Assembly: GCF_000280905.1 (NCBI RefSeq)
Contig: NZ_ALAP01000008.1
Coordinates: 62,001 to 126,000, forward strand
DNA length: 64,000 nt
DNA from: Streptomyces sp. AA1529
GTDB lineage: Bacteria > Actinomycetota > Actinomycetes > Streptomycetales > Streptomycetaceae
Reading direction: 5' to 3'
The notes below the pieces were generated by a model. The model had not been told where the DNA came from. It searched no databases and saw only the letters and a list, made by a program, of their open reading frames with translations. The position numbers and the translations under genes were made by a program. This document shows positions 19,383 to 30,846 of this stretch, in pieces. Within the stretch, counting starts at the first letter, position 1; each line of letters starts with the position of its first letter.

Positions 19383-20186
19383 TCAGAGGACGCGGACCGC
19401 GCCGGTGGGCTGGTCGTAGCTCAGGGGACGCTCCACGATGCCGGTGGAGGAGTTCTGGGCGCCGATGAATTTGCCGCCGCCCACGTAGACGGCCACGTGG
19501 TAGGCGCTGCCGGCGCCGCCCCAGTAGAGCAGGTCGCCCGGCTGGAGGTTGTCCAGCGAGACGGGGGTGCCCGCGGTGGACTGCGGCTGCGAGGTGCGCG
19601 GCAGGTTGACGCCGACCTGCTTGTAGGCCGCCTGGGTCAGGCCCGAGCAGTCGTACGCGGAGGGGCCGGTGGCGCCCATGACGTAGGACTTGCCGACCTG
19701 GGCCCGCAGGAAGCTCAGAAGGGTGGCCACGTTGCCGCCCTGCGGCGCGGCGGCGTTGGTGGTGAGGGAGGAGCGCTCCGTGGAGCGGGAGGCGCGCTCC
19801 TTGGCCTCGGCCGCGGCCTTGCGGGCGGCTTCGGCCTTCTTCTTGGCCTCGGCCTTGCGCTTCGCCTCGGCCTCGGCCTTCTTCTTGGTCTCCTTGGCCT
19901 CCTGCTTGGCCTCGGTGGCCGCGTCCTGCTGGGCCTGCTGGAGGCTGTACTGCTGCGCGGAGTGGTGGAGGGACTCCGCCGCGAGGGCGTTGGAGTCGGC
20001 CGTGGAGAGGGTGGGCATCTCCACCGTGTCGGCCGGTGCGTTCTTGTCGGCCGCCAGGGCCGGTGCCGCCGCCGCGGTCAGGGCGATGGTGCCCATGACG
20101 CCACCCGTCATACCCGCACGCAGTGCCGTGTTCATCTTGCTGGAGCGGGGCTTCCGGTGGCTGGGAATCTGAGCTTTCGGGGACAT
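19383..20186 (-). CDS. Secreted NlpC/P60 peptidoglycan endopeptidase
   Basis: 267 residues. A long Streptomyces-type signal peptide (SHRKPR near the N-terminus, hydrophobic core, cleavage near APALA-AD at about 45) is followed by a Lys/Ala/Glu-rich coiled coil (about 90-135). A C-terminal NlpC/P60 domain holds Cys180 (YDCSGLTQ) and His230 (AYHVAVYVG). It should cut peptide stems of cell-wall peptidoglycan outside the cell. No good ribosome site precedes the ATG; an internal ATG at 20135 is an alternative. The long upstream region may hold a structured leader. Confidence 0.9.
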   Translation of the reverse strand: MSPKAQIPSHRKPRSSKMNTALRAGMTGGVMGTIALTAAAAPALAADKNAPADTVEMPTLSTADSNALAAESLHHSAQQYSLQQAQQDAATEAKQEAKETKKKAEAEAKRKAEAKKKAEAARKAAAEAKERASRSTERSSLTTNAAAPQGGNVATLLSFLRAQVGKSYVMGATGPSAYDCSGLTQAAYKQVGVNLPRTSQPQSTAGTPVSLDNLQPGDLLYWGGAGSAYHVAVYVGGGKFIGAQNSSTGIVERPLSYDQPTGAVRVL

Positions 20187-20760
20187 GAGGGAATGCCTAG
20201 CAGGCCGGAAACCCTCGCCTCAACAATCGTGCGATGCACCACAGTGGCCGCTCGGACGGCCACTTGAGCCCTGCGGATGCTCTCCGGAGGGGTTTCCCGG
20301 ACGTGATCATTGCCCAACTACGGGGCCGTGACCACGTTGTTGTCCGCATTGCCGGAATTCCCGCGGCGTGTACCACGGTGAAAAGACCCGCGCAAAGAAG
20401 TCAGCCACTGACGGGAACGCGCGTGGCGCAGTTCACATTCCCGGCCGGAGGGTGAAACCAACTCTTGGTGCAAATGGGATGTTGGGCGCCTATCGCCCAT
20501 CCCGTTCGGTCACGGGCAGGACTCGGCCGGGTCGCGCGTGGATCTCGCCGCTTGTGCCGGGCTTCACAAGTGCACGATCACCAGTGGTTCGCGCATAGCA
20601 GGTGAAACCGTCCAGCGCGAATTTGCCCTTGCAGCCGAGTGCTTGGTACAGCGACCCGCCTCCGACGGCTGTGAGCACGCCTGCATGTCACCTCAGGTGA
20701 TCATCCATGGGCTTTGCGTATGAAGATTGACGCCGATCCGATCGGATGATCGGGCGTCAG

Positions 20761-20808
20761 GTGGTGGAGATCACAAACCAGTTGGCCGCACCCGTGTCGC
20801 AGATCACA
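20761..20808 (+). promoter_or_regulatory. Tandem Crp-like sites upstream of nuoA
   Basis: GTG-N4-AGATCACA occurs twice, at 20761-20775 and 20794-20808, exactly 33 bp (about three helical turns) apart. The pattern GTG-N6-ATCAC is close to the reported Streptomyces Crp consensus GTG-N6-GNCAC. Both lie just upstream of the possible -10 at 20821. Binding is inferred. Confidence 0.45.
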
Positions 20809-20842
20809 GAGGGGCGGGCTTAAGATGCCTGCGAACAGGGCT

Positions 20843-20858
20843 TGTGAACTGCCTCACA
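20843..20858. promoter_or_regulatory. Rex-operator-like site in the nuoA leader
   Basis: TGTGAACTGCCTCACA differs by one base from the Rex operator pattern TGTGAA-N4-TTCACA. It lies about 85 bp before the nuoA start and just downstream of the possible -10 TAAGAT, a typical repressor position. Rex senses the NADH/NAD ratio in Streptomyces, so control of an NADH dehydrogenase operon is expected. Confidence 0.6.
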
Positions 20859-20940
20859 TAGGAGCGATCTTCGTGGGGGTGCGCAGCGGCCCAGCGGTCT
20901 GCCGGCAGTCAGAGTCGACGCCTGGAAGGAGACGGGAGCG

Positions 20941-21300
20941 GTGAACGTCTACACACCAATCCTCGTACTGGGAGCGATCGCGGCCGCGTTCACGGTGTTC
21001 TCCGTGGTCGTGGCGTCGATCGTCGGCCCCAAGCGCTACAACCGGGCAAAGCTGGAGGCGTACGAGTGCGGCATCGAGCCGACGCCGCAGCCGGCCGGAG
21101 GCGGCCGCTTCCCGGTGAAGTATTACCTGACGGCGATGCTCTTCATCATCTTCGACATCGAAATCGTCTTCCTCTACCCGTGGGCCGTGCATTTCGACTC
21201 ACTCGGGATGTTCGGGCTCGTCGAAATGCTGGTCTTCGTCGCCCTCATCGGTATCGCGTACGCCTATGACTGGCGGCGCGGCGGCCTGGAATGGGACTAG
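20941..21300 (+). CDS. nuoA: NADH-quinone oxidoreductase subunit A
   Basis: 119 residues, three transmembrane helices. KLEAYECGIEPT and FDIEIVFLYPWAV are the family signatures; the glutamates and aspartates sit near the quinone chamber. It is the first gene of a complete 14-gene operon for proton-pumping complex I, which passes electrons from NADH to menaquinone in this organism. The GTG start has AAGGAGACGGGAG upstream. The long leader holds candidate Rex and Crp sites. Confidence 0.96.
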   Translation: MNVYTPILVLGAIAAAFTVFSVVVASIVGPKRYNRAKLEAYECGIEPTPQPAGGGRFPVKYYLTAMLFIIFDIEIVFLYPWAVHFDSLGMFGLVEMLVFVALIGIAYAYDWRRGGLEWD

Positions 21301-21314
21301 GGGCAGGATAAGCA

Positions 21315-21869
21315 ATGGGACTTGAAGAGAAACTGCCGAGCGGTTTTCTGCTCACCACGGTCGAGAAGATGGCCGGGGCGGCACGTAAATCATCCATGTT
21401 CCCGGCGACGTTCGGGCTCGCCTGCTGCGCCATCGAGATGATGACGACCGGCGCCGGGCGCTACGACCTCGCCCGGTTCGGCATGGAGGTCTTCCGCGGC
21501 TCGCCGCGCCAGGCCGACCTGATGATCGTGGCGGGCCGGGTCAGCCAGAAGATGGCACCGGTGCTGCGCCAGGTGTACGACCAGATGCCGAACCCCAAAT
21601 GGGTCATCTCCATGGGGGTGTGCGCCTCGTCCGGCGGAATGTTCAACAACTACGCCATCGTGCAGGGCGTCGACCACATCGTGCCCGTCGACATTTATCT
21701 GCCCGGTTGCCCGCCGCGCCCCGAAATGCTGCTCGATTCCATTCTCAAGCTGCACGAGAAGATCCTGCACTCGAAGCTCGGCGTCAACCAGCAGGAAGCG
21801 GCCCGCGAGGCCGAGGAGGCGGCGCTGAAGGCGGTACCGACGATCGAGATGAAGGGGCTGCTCCGGTGA
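21315..21869 (+). CDS. nuoB: NADH-quinone oxidoreductase subunit B
   Basis: 184 residues. Ligands of the terminal [4Fe-4S] cluster N2 are Cys37, Cys38, Cys103 and Cys132, with LACCAIEMM and [10 protein letters not shown] motifs. It is the peripheral-arm subunit that hands electrons to the quinone. It starts 14 bp after nuoA. A 90-bp tandem duplication begins at its stop codon and separates it from nuoC. Confidence 0.97.
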   Translation: MGLEEKLPSGFLLTTVEKMAGAARKSSMFPATFGLACCAIEMMTTGAGRYDLARFGMEVFRGSPRQADLMIVAGRVSQKMAPVLRQVYDQMPNPKWVISMGVCASSGGMFNNYAIVQGVDHIVPVDIYLPGCPPRPEMLLDSILKLHEKILHSKLGVNQQEAAREAEEAALKAVPTIEMKGLLR

Positions 21870-22044
21870 GCGGCGCACAGGCGGCTGCCGGGCCGCGGGG
21901 CGGAGACGAGGCGGGACGTGTGCCGCCCGGGCGGAGAAGCGAGCGGGGTGGCGGCGTGAGCGACGCACCGGCGGCTGCCGGGCCGCGGGCGAGGACGAGG
22001 CGGGACGTGTGCCGCCTGGGCGGAGAAGCGAGCGGGGTGCGGGA
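21866..22044 (+). repeat. 90-bp tandem duplication between nuoB and nuoC
   Basis: Unit 1 (21866-21955) and unit 2 (21956-22044) are nearly identical, differing by a few substitutions and a one-base shift. Each begins GTGAGCG(G/A)CGCA, resembling the nuoC start ATGAGTGACGAG, and each ends with GCGGAGAAGCGAGCGGGGTG. The start-like codon of unit 2 is not in the nuoC frame. It looks like a duplicated nuoC start region that became spacer. Confidence 0.85.
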
Positions 22045-22794
22045 ATGAGTGACGAGAAGCGTCCCAAGGCGCCGTTCGAGAACGATCCGGCCCAGCGTGC
22101 CGAGGAGTCGCTGCCCGTGCCGCCGGGGGACACCGGTGAGGTCATCGCGGTGCGGCGCGGCATGTTCGGCGCCCGCAACGGCGGGGACACCTCCGGCTAC
22201 GGCGGACTGGTGCGCACCGTGCGGCTGCCCGGCGGCAGCTCCCGGCCCTACGGCGGCTGGTTCGACGAGGTCGCCGACGAGCTGGAGGGCGCCCTGGAGG
22301 AGCAGGGGCTGGACCCCGAGGAGGTCATCGAGCGGACGGTGGTGGACCGCGGCGAGCTGACCTTCCACGTCGCCCGCGGCCACCTGTCGCGCACGGCCCG
22401 CATCCTGCGGGACGACCCGGCGCTCCGCTTCGAGCTGTGCACCGGCGTCAGCGGCGTCCACTACCCGGAGGACGCGGGGCGCGAGCTGCACGCCGTCTAC
22501 CACCTGCGCTCGATCACCCACAACCGGCTGATCCGCATGGAGGTCACCGCGCCGGACGCGGATCCGCACATCCCCTCGACCGTCGACATCTATCCGACGA
22601 ACGACTGGCACGAGCGCGAGACCTACGACTTCTTCGGTCTGATCTTCGACGGCCATCCGGCGCTGACCCGGATCCTGATGCCCGACGACTGGCAGGGCTT
22701 CCCGCAGCGCAAGGACTATCCGCTCGGCGGTATCCCCGTCGAGTACAAGGGCGCCCAGATTCCCGCTCCTGACCAGCGGAGGTCGTACAGCTAA
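22045..22794 (+). CDS. nuoC: NADH-quinone oxidoreductase subunit C
   Basis: 249 residues from the ATG at 22045. The 30-kDa-subunit signature is at about 187-205 ([20 protein letters not shown]), followed by the RKDYPLGG ending. About 70 residues of variable N-terminal extension precede the domain. It is a peripheral-arm subunit contacting NuoD. The nuoD ATG follows the TAA directly. The frame is open slightly further upstream, but family alignment and spacing favour 22045. Confidence 0.95.
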   Translation: MSDEKRPKAPFENDPAQRAEESLPVPPGDTGEVIAVRRGMFGARNGGDTSGYGGLVRTVRLPGGSSRPYGGWFDEVADELEGALEEQGLDPEEVIERTVVDRGELTFHVARGHLSRTARILRDDPALRFELCTGVSGVHYPEDAGRELHAVYHLRSITHNRLIRMEVTAPDADPHIPSTVDIYPTNDWHERETYDFFGLIFDGHPALTRILMPDDWQGFPQRKDYPLGGIPVEYKGAQIPAPDQRRSYS

Positions 22795-24122
<1,328 letters not shown>

Positions 24123-24126
<4 letters not shown>

Positions 24127-24857
24127 CCAGCATCGAGATGGGCATCCCCGAGATGCCCGCGCCCGACTACCCCGCCGAGGTACGCGAGCGGCTGGAGGCG
24201 GACGCGCGCGAGATCGTCGCCCGCTACCCGGACAGCCGCTCCGCGCTGCTGCCGCTGCTGCATCTCGTGCAGTCCGAGGAGGGGCATGTCACCCGCACCG
24301 GACAGCGCTTCTGCGCCGAGGTGCTGGAGCTGACCACGGCCGAGGTCAACGCGGTCGCCACCTTCTACTCCATGTACCGGCGCAAGGCGTCCGGCGACTA
24401 CCAGGTCGGGGTGTGCACCAACACCCTGTGCGCGGTCATGGGCGGCGACGCCATCCACGCCGCGCTCCGCGAACACCTGGGGGTGGGCGAAGGGGAGACC
24501 ACCGAGGACGGCAAGGTCACCCTGGAGCACATCGAGTGCAACGCGGCCTGCGACTTCGCACCGGTCGTGATGGTCAACTGGGAGTTCTTCGACAACCAGA
24601 CCCCCGACAGCGCCCGCACCCTCGTCGACGACCTGCGCGCGGGCCGCGAGGTCACCCCCACCCGCGGTGCCCCGCTGTGCACCTTCAAGCAGACCGCGCG
24701 GGTGCTGGCCGGCTTCCCCGACGAGCGGCCTGGCGCGGTGGAGGCGTCCGGCAGCGCCGGCCCCGCTTCGCTGGCCGGGCTGCGGCTGGCCAAGGGCGAG
24801 AGCACCCCGGGCGTCGTCGCCCCCCGCGAGGCGGCATCCGACGAGGAGGGGAAGTGA
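24123..24857 (+). CDS. nuoE: NADH-quinone oxidoreductase subunit E
   Basis: 244 residues. The thioredoxin-like [2Fe-2S] ligands are Cys98, Cys103, Cys139 and Cys143. A C-terminal extension of about 70 residues beyond the usual domain is acidic and Ala-rich. It belongs to the NADH-input module. The GTG start overlaps the nuoD stop by four bases and its own stop overlaps nuoF. Confidence 0.96.
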
Positions 24858-26251
24858 CGGCAGTGACTCACGACGGCGGACAGGACGGGGCCTCCCCCCA
24901 GCCGGGCGGCGGCGCGGCCGATCCGCAGAAGCTGCTCACCCCGGTGCTGTCCGCGCACTGGGACGAGTCGGACTCCTACACGCTGGCCGGCTACCGGCGG
25001 CACGGCGGCTACCGGGCGCTGCCCAAGGCGCTGGCCATGGACCCCGACGACCTGATCGCCTACGTCAAGGACGCGGGCCTGCGCGGCCGCGGCGGCGCCG
25101 GCTTCCCGACCGGGATGAAGTGGCAGTTCATCCCGCAGGGCGACGGCAAGCCGCACTACCTCGTCGTCAACGCCGACGAGTCCGAGCCGGGCACCTGCAA
25201 GGACATCCCGCTGCTGTTCGCCAACCCGCACTCGCTGATCGAGGGCATCGTGATCGCCTGCCACGCGATCCGCTCCCACCACGCCTTCATCTATCTGCGC
25301 GGCGAGGTCGTCCCCGTGCTGCGCCGGCTGCACCTGGCCGTGCGCGAGGCGCGCGAGGCGGGCTACCTCGGCCCGGACGCGCTGGGCCCGGGCAAGGACC
25401 TGGAACTCACCGTGCACGCGGGAGCCGGCGCCTACATCTGCGGCGAGGAGACCGCGCTCCTCGACTCGCTCGAAGGCCGCCGCGGCCAGCCCCGGCTGCG
25501 TCCCCCCTTCCCGGCCGTCGCCGGTCTGTACGCCTGCCCCACGGTGGTGAACAACGTCGAGTCCATCGCCTCGGTTCCCGCGCTCGTGGACCACGGCAAG
25601 GACTGGTTCCGCTCGCTGGGCAGCGAGAAGTCCCCCGGCTTCACGCTCTACTCGCTCAGCGGGCACGTCGCCCGCCCCGGCCAGTACGAGGCGCCGCTGG
25701 GCGTCACCCTGCGCCAGCTGCTGGACATGAGCGGCGGCATGCGGCCCGGCCACCGGCTGAAGTTCTGGACCCCCGGCGGCTCCTCCACCCCGATGCTCAC
25801 CGACGAGCACCTGGACGTGCCCCTCGACTACGAGGGCGTCGGCGGCGCCGGTTCCATGCTCGGCACCAAGGCGCTCCAGTGCTTCGACGAGACCACCTGC
25901 GTGGTGCGGGCCGTCACCCGCTGGACCGAGTTCTACGCGCACGAGTCCTGCGGCAAGTGCACCCCCTGCCGGGAGGGCACCTACTGGCTCGTCCAACTGC
26001 TCCGCGACATCGAGGCGGGCAAGGCGGCCCGGGCCGACCTGGACAAGATCGCCGACATCGCCGACAACATCAACGGCAAGTCCTTCTGCGCCCTCGGCGA
26101 CGGAGCGGCGTCCCCGATCTTCTCCTCGCTGCAGTACTTCCGCGACGAGTACGAAGCCCACCTCGCGGGCCGCGGCTGCCCCTTCGACCCCGAGAAGTCC
26201 ACCGCGTGGGGCGACGACCCCAGCTCCGCTCACCTGGAGGTGAACGCGTGA
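24854..26251 (+). CDS. nuoF: NADH-quinone oxidoreductase subunit F (NADH/FMN binding)
   Basis: 465 residues from the GTG at 24854 (AGGAGGGGAA before it). The FMN/NADH loop is [13 protein letters not shown] (78-90), with [14 protein letters not shown] and [15 protein letters not shown] following. [13 protein letters not shown] plus a downstream cysteine bind the N3 cluster. It oxidises NADH in the cytoplasm and passes electrons via FMN into the iron-sulfur chain. It overlaps nuoE and nuoG by GTGA. Confidence 0.97.
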   Translation: MTAVTHDGGQDGASPQPGGGAADPQKLLTPVLSAHWDESDSYTLAGYRRHGGYRALPKALAMDPDDLIAYVKDAGLRGRGGAGFPTGMKWQFIPQGDGKPHYLVVNADESEPGTCKDIPLLFANPHSLIEGIVIACHAIRSHHAFIYLRGEVVPVLRRLHLAVREAREAGYLGPDALGPGKDLELTVHAGAGAYICGEETALLDSLEGRRGQPRLRPPFPAVAGLYACPTVVNNVESIASVPALVDHGKDWFRSLGSEKSPGFTLYSLSGHVARPGQYEAPLGVTLRQLLDMSGGMRPGHRLKFWTPGGSSTPMLTDEHLDVPLDYEGVGGAGSMLGTKALQCFDETTCVVRAVTRWTEFYAHESCGKCTPCREGTYWLVQLLRDIEAGKAARADLDKIADIADNINGKSFCALGDGAASPIFSSLQYFRDEYEAHLAGRGCPFDPEKSTAWGDDPSSAHLEVNA

Positions 26252-28761
26252 CCGTCACCACTCCTGCTGCCTCCGGAGGGGGAGGGGAGGTCGCTCCGCA
26301 GCCCGAGGACCTCGTGTCGCTGACCATCGACGGCGCCCAGCTCTCCGTCCCCAAGGGCACCCTGGTGATCCGCGCCGCCGAGCAGCTCGGCATCGAGATC
26401 CCCCGCTTCTGCGACCACCCGCTGCTCGATCCCGCCGGGGCCTGCCGGCAGTGCATCGTGGAGGTGGAGGGCCAGCGCAAGCCGATGGCGTCCTGCACCA
26501 TCCAGTGCACCGACGGCATGGTCGTCAGGACGCACCTCACCTCCGAGGTGGCGAGCAAGGCCCAGCACGGGGTGATGGAGCTGCTGCTCATCAACCACCC
26601 GCTGGACTGCCCCGTCTGCGACAAGGGCGGCGAGTGCCCGCTGCAGAACCAGGCGATGTCACACGGCCAGGCCGACTCCCGGTTCGAGGGCCGCAAGCGC
26701 ACCTTCGCCAAGCCCGTCGCGGTCTCCACCCAGGTGCTGCTGGACCGCGAGCGCTGCGTGCTGTGCGCGCGCTGCACCCGCTTCTCCAACCAGGTCGCGG
26801 GCGACCCGATGATCGAGCTGCTGGAGCGCGGGGCGCTCCAGCAGGTCGGCACCGGCGAGGACGAGCCCTTCCAGTCGTACTTCTCCGGGAACACCATCCA
26901 GATCTGCCCGGTCGGCGCGCTCACCTCGGCCGCCTACCGGTTCCGCTCCCGCCCCTTCGACCTGGTCTCCTCGCCCGGGGTCTGCGAGCACTGCGCGGGC
27001 GGCTGCGCCGTCCGGCACGACCACCGGCGCGGCAAGGTCATGCGGCGGCTGGCCGAGAACGACCCGGAGGTCAACGAGGAGTGGCTGTGCGACAAGGGCC
27101 GCTTCGGGTTCCGCTACGCGCAGCGCCCCGACCGGCTGCACACCCCGCTGGTCCGCGGCGCCGACGGCGAACTGGCCCCCGCGAGCTGGCCGGAGGCGCT
27201 GGCGGCCGCGGCCCGCGGTCTTGCCGGGGCGCGCGGCCGGGCCGGGGTGCTGACCGGCGGCCGGGTCACCGTCGAGGACGCCTACGCGTACGCGAAGTTC
27301 GCCCGGGTGGCGCTGCGCACCAACGACATCGACTTCCGCGCCCGGCCGCACTCGGCCGAGGAAGCGGCGTTCCTCGCCGCCCAGGTGGCGGGCCGCGGCC
27401 GTGATCTGGACGGCACCGGGGTCAGCTACACGGCGCTGGAGGCCGCGCCCGCGGTGCTGCTGGCCGGACTCGAGGCGGAGGAGGAGGCGCCCGGCGTCTT
27501 CCTGCGGCTGCGCAAAGCCTGGCGCAAGCACGGGCAGCGCACCTTCGCGCTGGCGAGCCACGCCACCCGCGGACTGGAGAAGGCGGGCGGCACCCTGCTG
27601 CCCGCCGCGCCCGGCACCGAGACCGAGTGGCTGGACGCGCTCGCGGGCGGCGTCGGGCTGGAGGAGCAGGGCGCCGCGGCGGCCGAGGCGCTGCGCGGCG
27701 AGGGCTCGGTGATCCTGGTCGGAGAGCGGCTGGCCACCGTGCCGGGCGCGCTGACCGCCGCCGTGCGCACCGCGGCCGCCACCAACGCCACGCTGGTGTG
27801 GGTGCCGCGCCGGGCGGGTGAGCGGGGCGCGGTCGAGGCCGGCTGCCTGCCGGGGCTGCTGCCCGGGGCCCGGCCGGTCGGGAGCGAGGAGGCGCGTGCG
27901 GAGGTCGCCCGCGCCTGGGGCGTCGCCGAACTGCCCGCGGAGCCGGGCCGCGACACCGCGCAGATCGTCGAGGCAGCCGCCGAGGGTGAGCTGTCCGCGC
28001 TGGTCGTCGGCGGGGTCGGGGTGGAGGACCTGCCCGACCCGGTGCGGGCCCGGCAGGCGCTGGAGGCCGTGGGCTTCCTGGTCAGTCTGGAGCTGCGGCC
28101 CGGCGCCGTGACCGAGCTGGCCGATGTGGTGCTGCCGGTGTCGGCGGCGGCGGAGAAGTCCGGCACCTTCCTCAACTGGGAGGGCCGCCTGCGGCTGTTC
28201 GAGGCGGCGCTCAAGCCCGACCAGATGACCCGCCGGCACGCGCAGCCCGACGCCCGGGTGCTGCACATGCTCGCGGACGCGCTCGATGTGCATCTCGGGC
28301 TGCCGGACGTGCGCACGGTGCGCGGCGAACTCGACCGGCTCGGTCACCGCGCCGGCGGTGCGGGCGGCGCCGGCGCGGCCCCCGGGACGCGGAGCGTGCC
28401 GCAGCCGCGCGCCGGCGAGGCGGTGCTCTCCGGGCACCGGCTGCTGCTCGACCAGGGGCGGCTCCAGGAGGGCGACGAGGCGTTGGCCGGTACCCGGCAC
28501 GCGGCGCTCGCCCGGCTGTCCGCGGCGACCGCCGAGGAGGTCGGCGTCCGGGACGGCGACCTGCTGTCGGTCAGCGGTCCGCGCGGTGCGGTGCGGCTGC
28601 CGGTCCAGGTGACCGGGATGCCCGACCGGGTCGTGTGGCTGCCGCTCAACTCGGTCGGCTCCGGTGTCCCGGCCGACACCGGGGCGCTCCCCGGTGACGT
28701 GGTGCGGATCACGCCGGCGGACGCCGCCGAGCGGGAGAACACGCAGGAGGTGGGCGCATGA
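26248..28761 (+). CDS. nuoG: NADH-quinone oxidoreductase subunit G
   Basis: 837 residues. The N-terminal [2Fe-2S] ligands are Cys55, Cys66, Cys69 and Cys83. [17 protein letters not shown] and ERCVLCARC bind N4/N5-type clusters. A CxxCxxxC plus distal Cys (27 residues later, [12 protein letters not shown] to EWLCDKGRF) indicates the extra N7 cluster, known in E. coli and Thermus enzymes. The C-terminal part is a molybdopterin-oxidoreductase-like domain without cofactor function. GTGA coupled to nuoF, ATGA to nuoH. Confidence 0.96.
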   Translation: MTVTTPAASGGGGEVAPQPEDLVSLTIDGAQLSVPKGTLVIRAAEQLGIEIPRFCDHPLLDPAGACRQCIVEVEGQRKPMASCTIQCTDGMVVRTHLTSEVASKAQHGVMELLLINHPLDCPVCDKGGECPLQNQAMSHGQADSRFEGRKRTFAKPVAVSTQVLLDRERCVLCARCTRFSNQVAGDPMIELLERGALQQVGTGEDEPFQSYFSGNTIQICPVGALTSAAYRFRSRPFDLVSSPGVCEHCAGGCAVRHDHRRGKVMRRLAENDPEVNEEWLCDKGRFGFRYAQRPDRLHTPLVRGADGELAPASWPEALAAAARGLAGARGRAGVLTGGRVTVEDAYAYAKFARVALRTNDIDFRARPHSAEEAAFLAAQVAGRGRDLDGTGVSYTALEAAPAVLLAGLEAEEEAPGVFLRLRKAWRKHGQRTFALASHATRGLEKAGGTLLPAAPGTETEWLDALAGGVGLEEQGAAAAEALRGEGSVILVGERLATVPGALTAAVRTAAATNATLVWVPRRAGERGAVEAGCLPGLLPGARPVGSEEARAEVARAWGVAELPAEPGRDTAQIVEAAAEGELSALVVGGVGVEDLPDPVRARQALEAVGFLVSLELRPGAVTELADVVLPVSAAAEKSGTFLNWEGRLRLFEAALKPDQMTRRHAQPDARVLHMLADALDVHLGLPDVRTVRGELDRLGHRAGGAGGAGAAPGTRSVPQPRAGEAVLSGHRLLLDQGRLQEGDEALAGTRHAALARLSAATAEEVGVRDGDLLSVSGPRGAVRLPVQVTGMPDRVVWLPLNSVGSGVPADTGALPGDVVRITPADAAERENTQEVGA

Positions 28762-30182
28762 GCGCCGCGATGCTGAGCCCGCAGGATCCGTTCGCCGGAA
28801 TGCCGCGGCTGGCCGCCGAGGACCTGTCGATGTTCGGCACGGACCCGTTCTGGCTGGTCGCCCTGAAGGCCGTCTTCTGCTTCGCGTTCATGATGCTGAC
28901 GGTGCTGATCTCCATCGTCTTCGAGCGGAAGATCGTCGGCTGGATGCAGCTGCGCGTCGGCCCGAACCGGCACGGCCCCTGGGGCATGCTCCAGTCGCTC
29001 GCCGACGGCGTGAAGCTGATGCTCAAGGAAGACATCATCGTCAAGGGCAGCGACAAGCTGGTCTATCTGCTGGCACCGGTGATCGGCGCCGTGCCGGCCT
29101 TCATGGCGATCGCGGTCATCCCGTTCGGGCCCGCGGGCAACGAGATCTCGATCTTCGGCCACCGTACGCCGATGCAGCTCACCGACATGCCGGTGGCCGT
29201 CCTGTTCATCCTGGCCACCGCGTCCATCGCCTCCTACGGCGTGGTGCTGGCCGGCTGGTCGTCCGGTTCGACGTATCCGCTGCTGGGCGGCGTCCGGGCC
29301 ACGGCCCAGATCATCAGCTACGAGATCGCGATGGGGCTCAGCTTCGCCGCGGTCTTCCTCTACTCCGGCTCGATGTCCACCTCGACGATCGTCGGCGAGC
29401 AGGCGGACGGCTGGTTCGCCTATCTGCTGCCGGTCTCCTTCCTGATCTACCTGGTCTCGATGGTGGGCGAGGCGCACCGCGCGCCCTTCGACATGCCGGA
29501 GTCCGAGGGCGACCTGGTCGCGGGCTTCCAGACCGAGTACAGCTCGATCAAGTTCGCGATGTTCATGCTGACCGAGTACATCCACGTGGTGACGGTCTCC
29601 GCGCTCGCGGTCACCCTCTTCCTGGGCGGCTGGCGCGCCCCGGCGCCGATCTCCACCTGGTGGGCGGGCGCCAACCACGGCTGGTGGCCGATCCTGTGGT
29701 TCACCGCCAAGCTCATGGTGCTGATCTTCGTCTTCATCTGGATCCGCGGCACGCTGCCCCGGGTGCGCTACGACCAGTTCATGAAGCTCGGCTGGAAGGT
29801 GCTGATCCCGGTCGCGCTGGTGTGGCTGATGCTCGTGGCCACCGTCCGCGCCATGCGCAACGAGGGCTGGGACTACAGCGAGGTCGTCTACTGGGTCGCG
29901 GGGACCGCCCTGGCGCTGCTGCTGATCACCTTCGTCGTGGACTTCTTCCGCGGCGGTGCCGAGGAGGAGCAGGACGAGGCTGCCGTCCCCGACAAGCCGT
30001 TCGACCCGATGGCGGGCGGCTATCCCGTACCACCGCTGCCGGGGCAGACGCTGCCGCCGGTGCCGCGGCGCCCCTCGCGTGCCGAACGCGGCCGGGAGCC
30101 GGAGCCGGTCGGAGCCCAGGCAGGCGGGACGACCACCGCTACTGACGCAACCACCGAGAGCAAGGGGGCTGACGGTGCCTGA
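28758..30182 (+). CDS. nuoH: NADH-quinone oxidoreductase subunit H
   Basis: 474 residues with eight or so helices. [37 protein letters not shown] and the [11 protein letters not shown] ending mark NuoH, the membrane subunit at the quinone-chamber mouth. The acidic [10 protein letters not shown] loop is intact. A disordered C-terminal tail of about 70 residues, rich in Pro and acidic residues, extends it beyond the usual length. It overlaps nuoG and nuoI. Confidence 0.96.
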   Translation: MSAAMLSPQDPFAGMPRLAAEDLSMFGTDPFWLVALKAVFCFAFMMLTVLISIVFERKIVGWMQLRVGPNRHGPWGMLQSLADGVKLMLKEDIIVKGSDKLVYLLAPVIGAVPAFMAIAVIPFGPAGNEISIFGHRTPMQLTDMPVAVLFILATASIASYGVVLAGWSSGSTYPLLGGVRATAQIISYEIAMGLSFAAVFLYSGSMSTSTIVGEQADGWFAYLLPVSFLIYLVSMVGEAHRAPFDMPESEGDLVAGFQTEYSSIKFAMFMLTEYIHVVTVSALAVTLFLGGWRAPAPISTWWAGANHGWWPILWFTAKLMVLIFVFIWIRGTLPRVRYDQFMKLGWKVLIPVALVWLMLVATVRAMRNEGWDYSEVVYWVAGTALALLLITFVVDFFRGGAEEEQDEAAVPDKPFDPMAGGYPVPPLPGQTLPPVPRRPSRAERGREPEPVGAQAGGTTTATDATTESKGADGA

Positions 30183-30846
30183 GAACCCCGTGGCCGGCTT
30201 CGGCGTGACCTTCACGGACATGTTCAAGAAGCGGCTGACCGAGCAGTACCCCGAGTACAAGAAGCCCACGGCGCCCCGCTTCCACGGCCGCCACCAGCTC
30301 AACCGGCATCCGGACGGGCTGGAGAAGTGCGTGGGCTGCGAGCTGTGCGCCTGGGCCTGCCCCGCCGACGCGATCTACGTCGAGGGGGCCGACAACACCG
30401 ACGAGGAGCGCTACTCGCCCGGCGAGCGCTACGGCCGCGTCTACCAGATCAACTATCTGCGCTGCATCCTGTGCGGCCTGTGCGTCGAGGCGTGCCCCAC
30501 CCGGGCGCTGACCATGACGAACGAGTACGAACTGGCCGACGACAGCCGCGAGTCCCTCATCTACACCAAGGAGGAGCTGCTCGCCGGTCTGGAGGACGGC
30601 ATGGTCGACTCGCCGCACGCCATCCACCCCGGCATGACGGAGAAGGACTACTACCGCGGACTGGTCACCGAGGCGTCGCCCGGGACCGTGCGGCAGACCG
30701 TCACCGACACCGGGGTGCCGCAGGAGTCCGCCGACACCTTCGGGGCCGACGAACCGGCCGCCGCCGGTGACGCCACCTTCGACGCGGCGCCGCACGGGGA
30801 GCAGACCGGCGGCACCGTGACCGCCAGCGGGGAGGGCGAACGATGA
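30175..30846 (+). CDS. nuoI: NADH-quinone oxidoreductase subunit I
   Basis: 223 residues from a GTG overlapping the nuoH stop. Two [4Fe-4S] ferredoxin motifs are present: Cys52, 55, 58, 62 and Cys97, 100, 103, 107. They form clusters N6a and N6b, linking NuoG to NuoB. A C-terminal extension of roughly 70 residues is typical of actinobacterial forms. AAGGGGG precedes the start. Confidence 0.96.
   Translation: MPENPVAGFGVTFTDMFKKRLTEQYPEYKKPTAPRFHGRHQLNRHPDGLEKCVGCELCAWACPADAIYVEGADNTDEERYSPGERYGRVYQINYLRCILCGLCVEACPTRALTMTNEYELADDSRESLIYTKEELLAGLEDGMVDSPHAIHPGMTEKDYYRGLVTEASPGTVRQTVTDTGVPQESADTFGADEPAAAGDATFDAAPHGEQTGGTVTASGEGER

Larger units (their letters stand above)
20187..20940. other. 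754-bp divergent control region between the NlpC/P60 gene and nuoA
   Basis: No credible gene. Structures seen: hairpin AGTGGCCG/CGGCCACT (20243-20264) in the NlpC/P60 leader; hairpin TGGGCG/CGCCCA (20483-20499) flanked by GGGA/TCCC; palindrome TCACCTcAGGTGA (20688-20700); near-palindrome GACGCCGATC to GATCGGGCGTC (20729-20759); two Crp-like sites; a possible -10 TAAGAT (20821-20826); and a Rex-like site. I looked for a ydaO (c-di-AMP) riboswitch and did not find its conserved core. Confidence 0.6.

Noticed and set aside
20187..20480. ydaO (c-di-AMP) riboswitch in the NlpC/P60 leader
   Set aside because: I could not find the conserved core elements; a covariance-model search would settle it.
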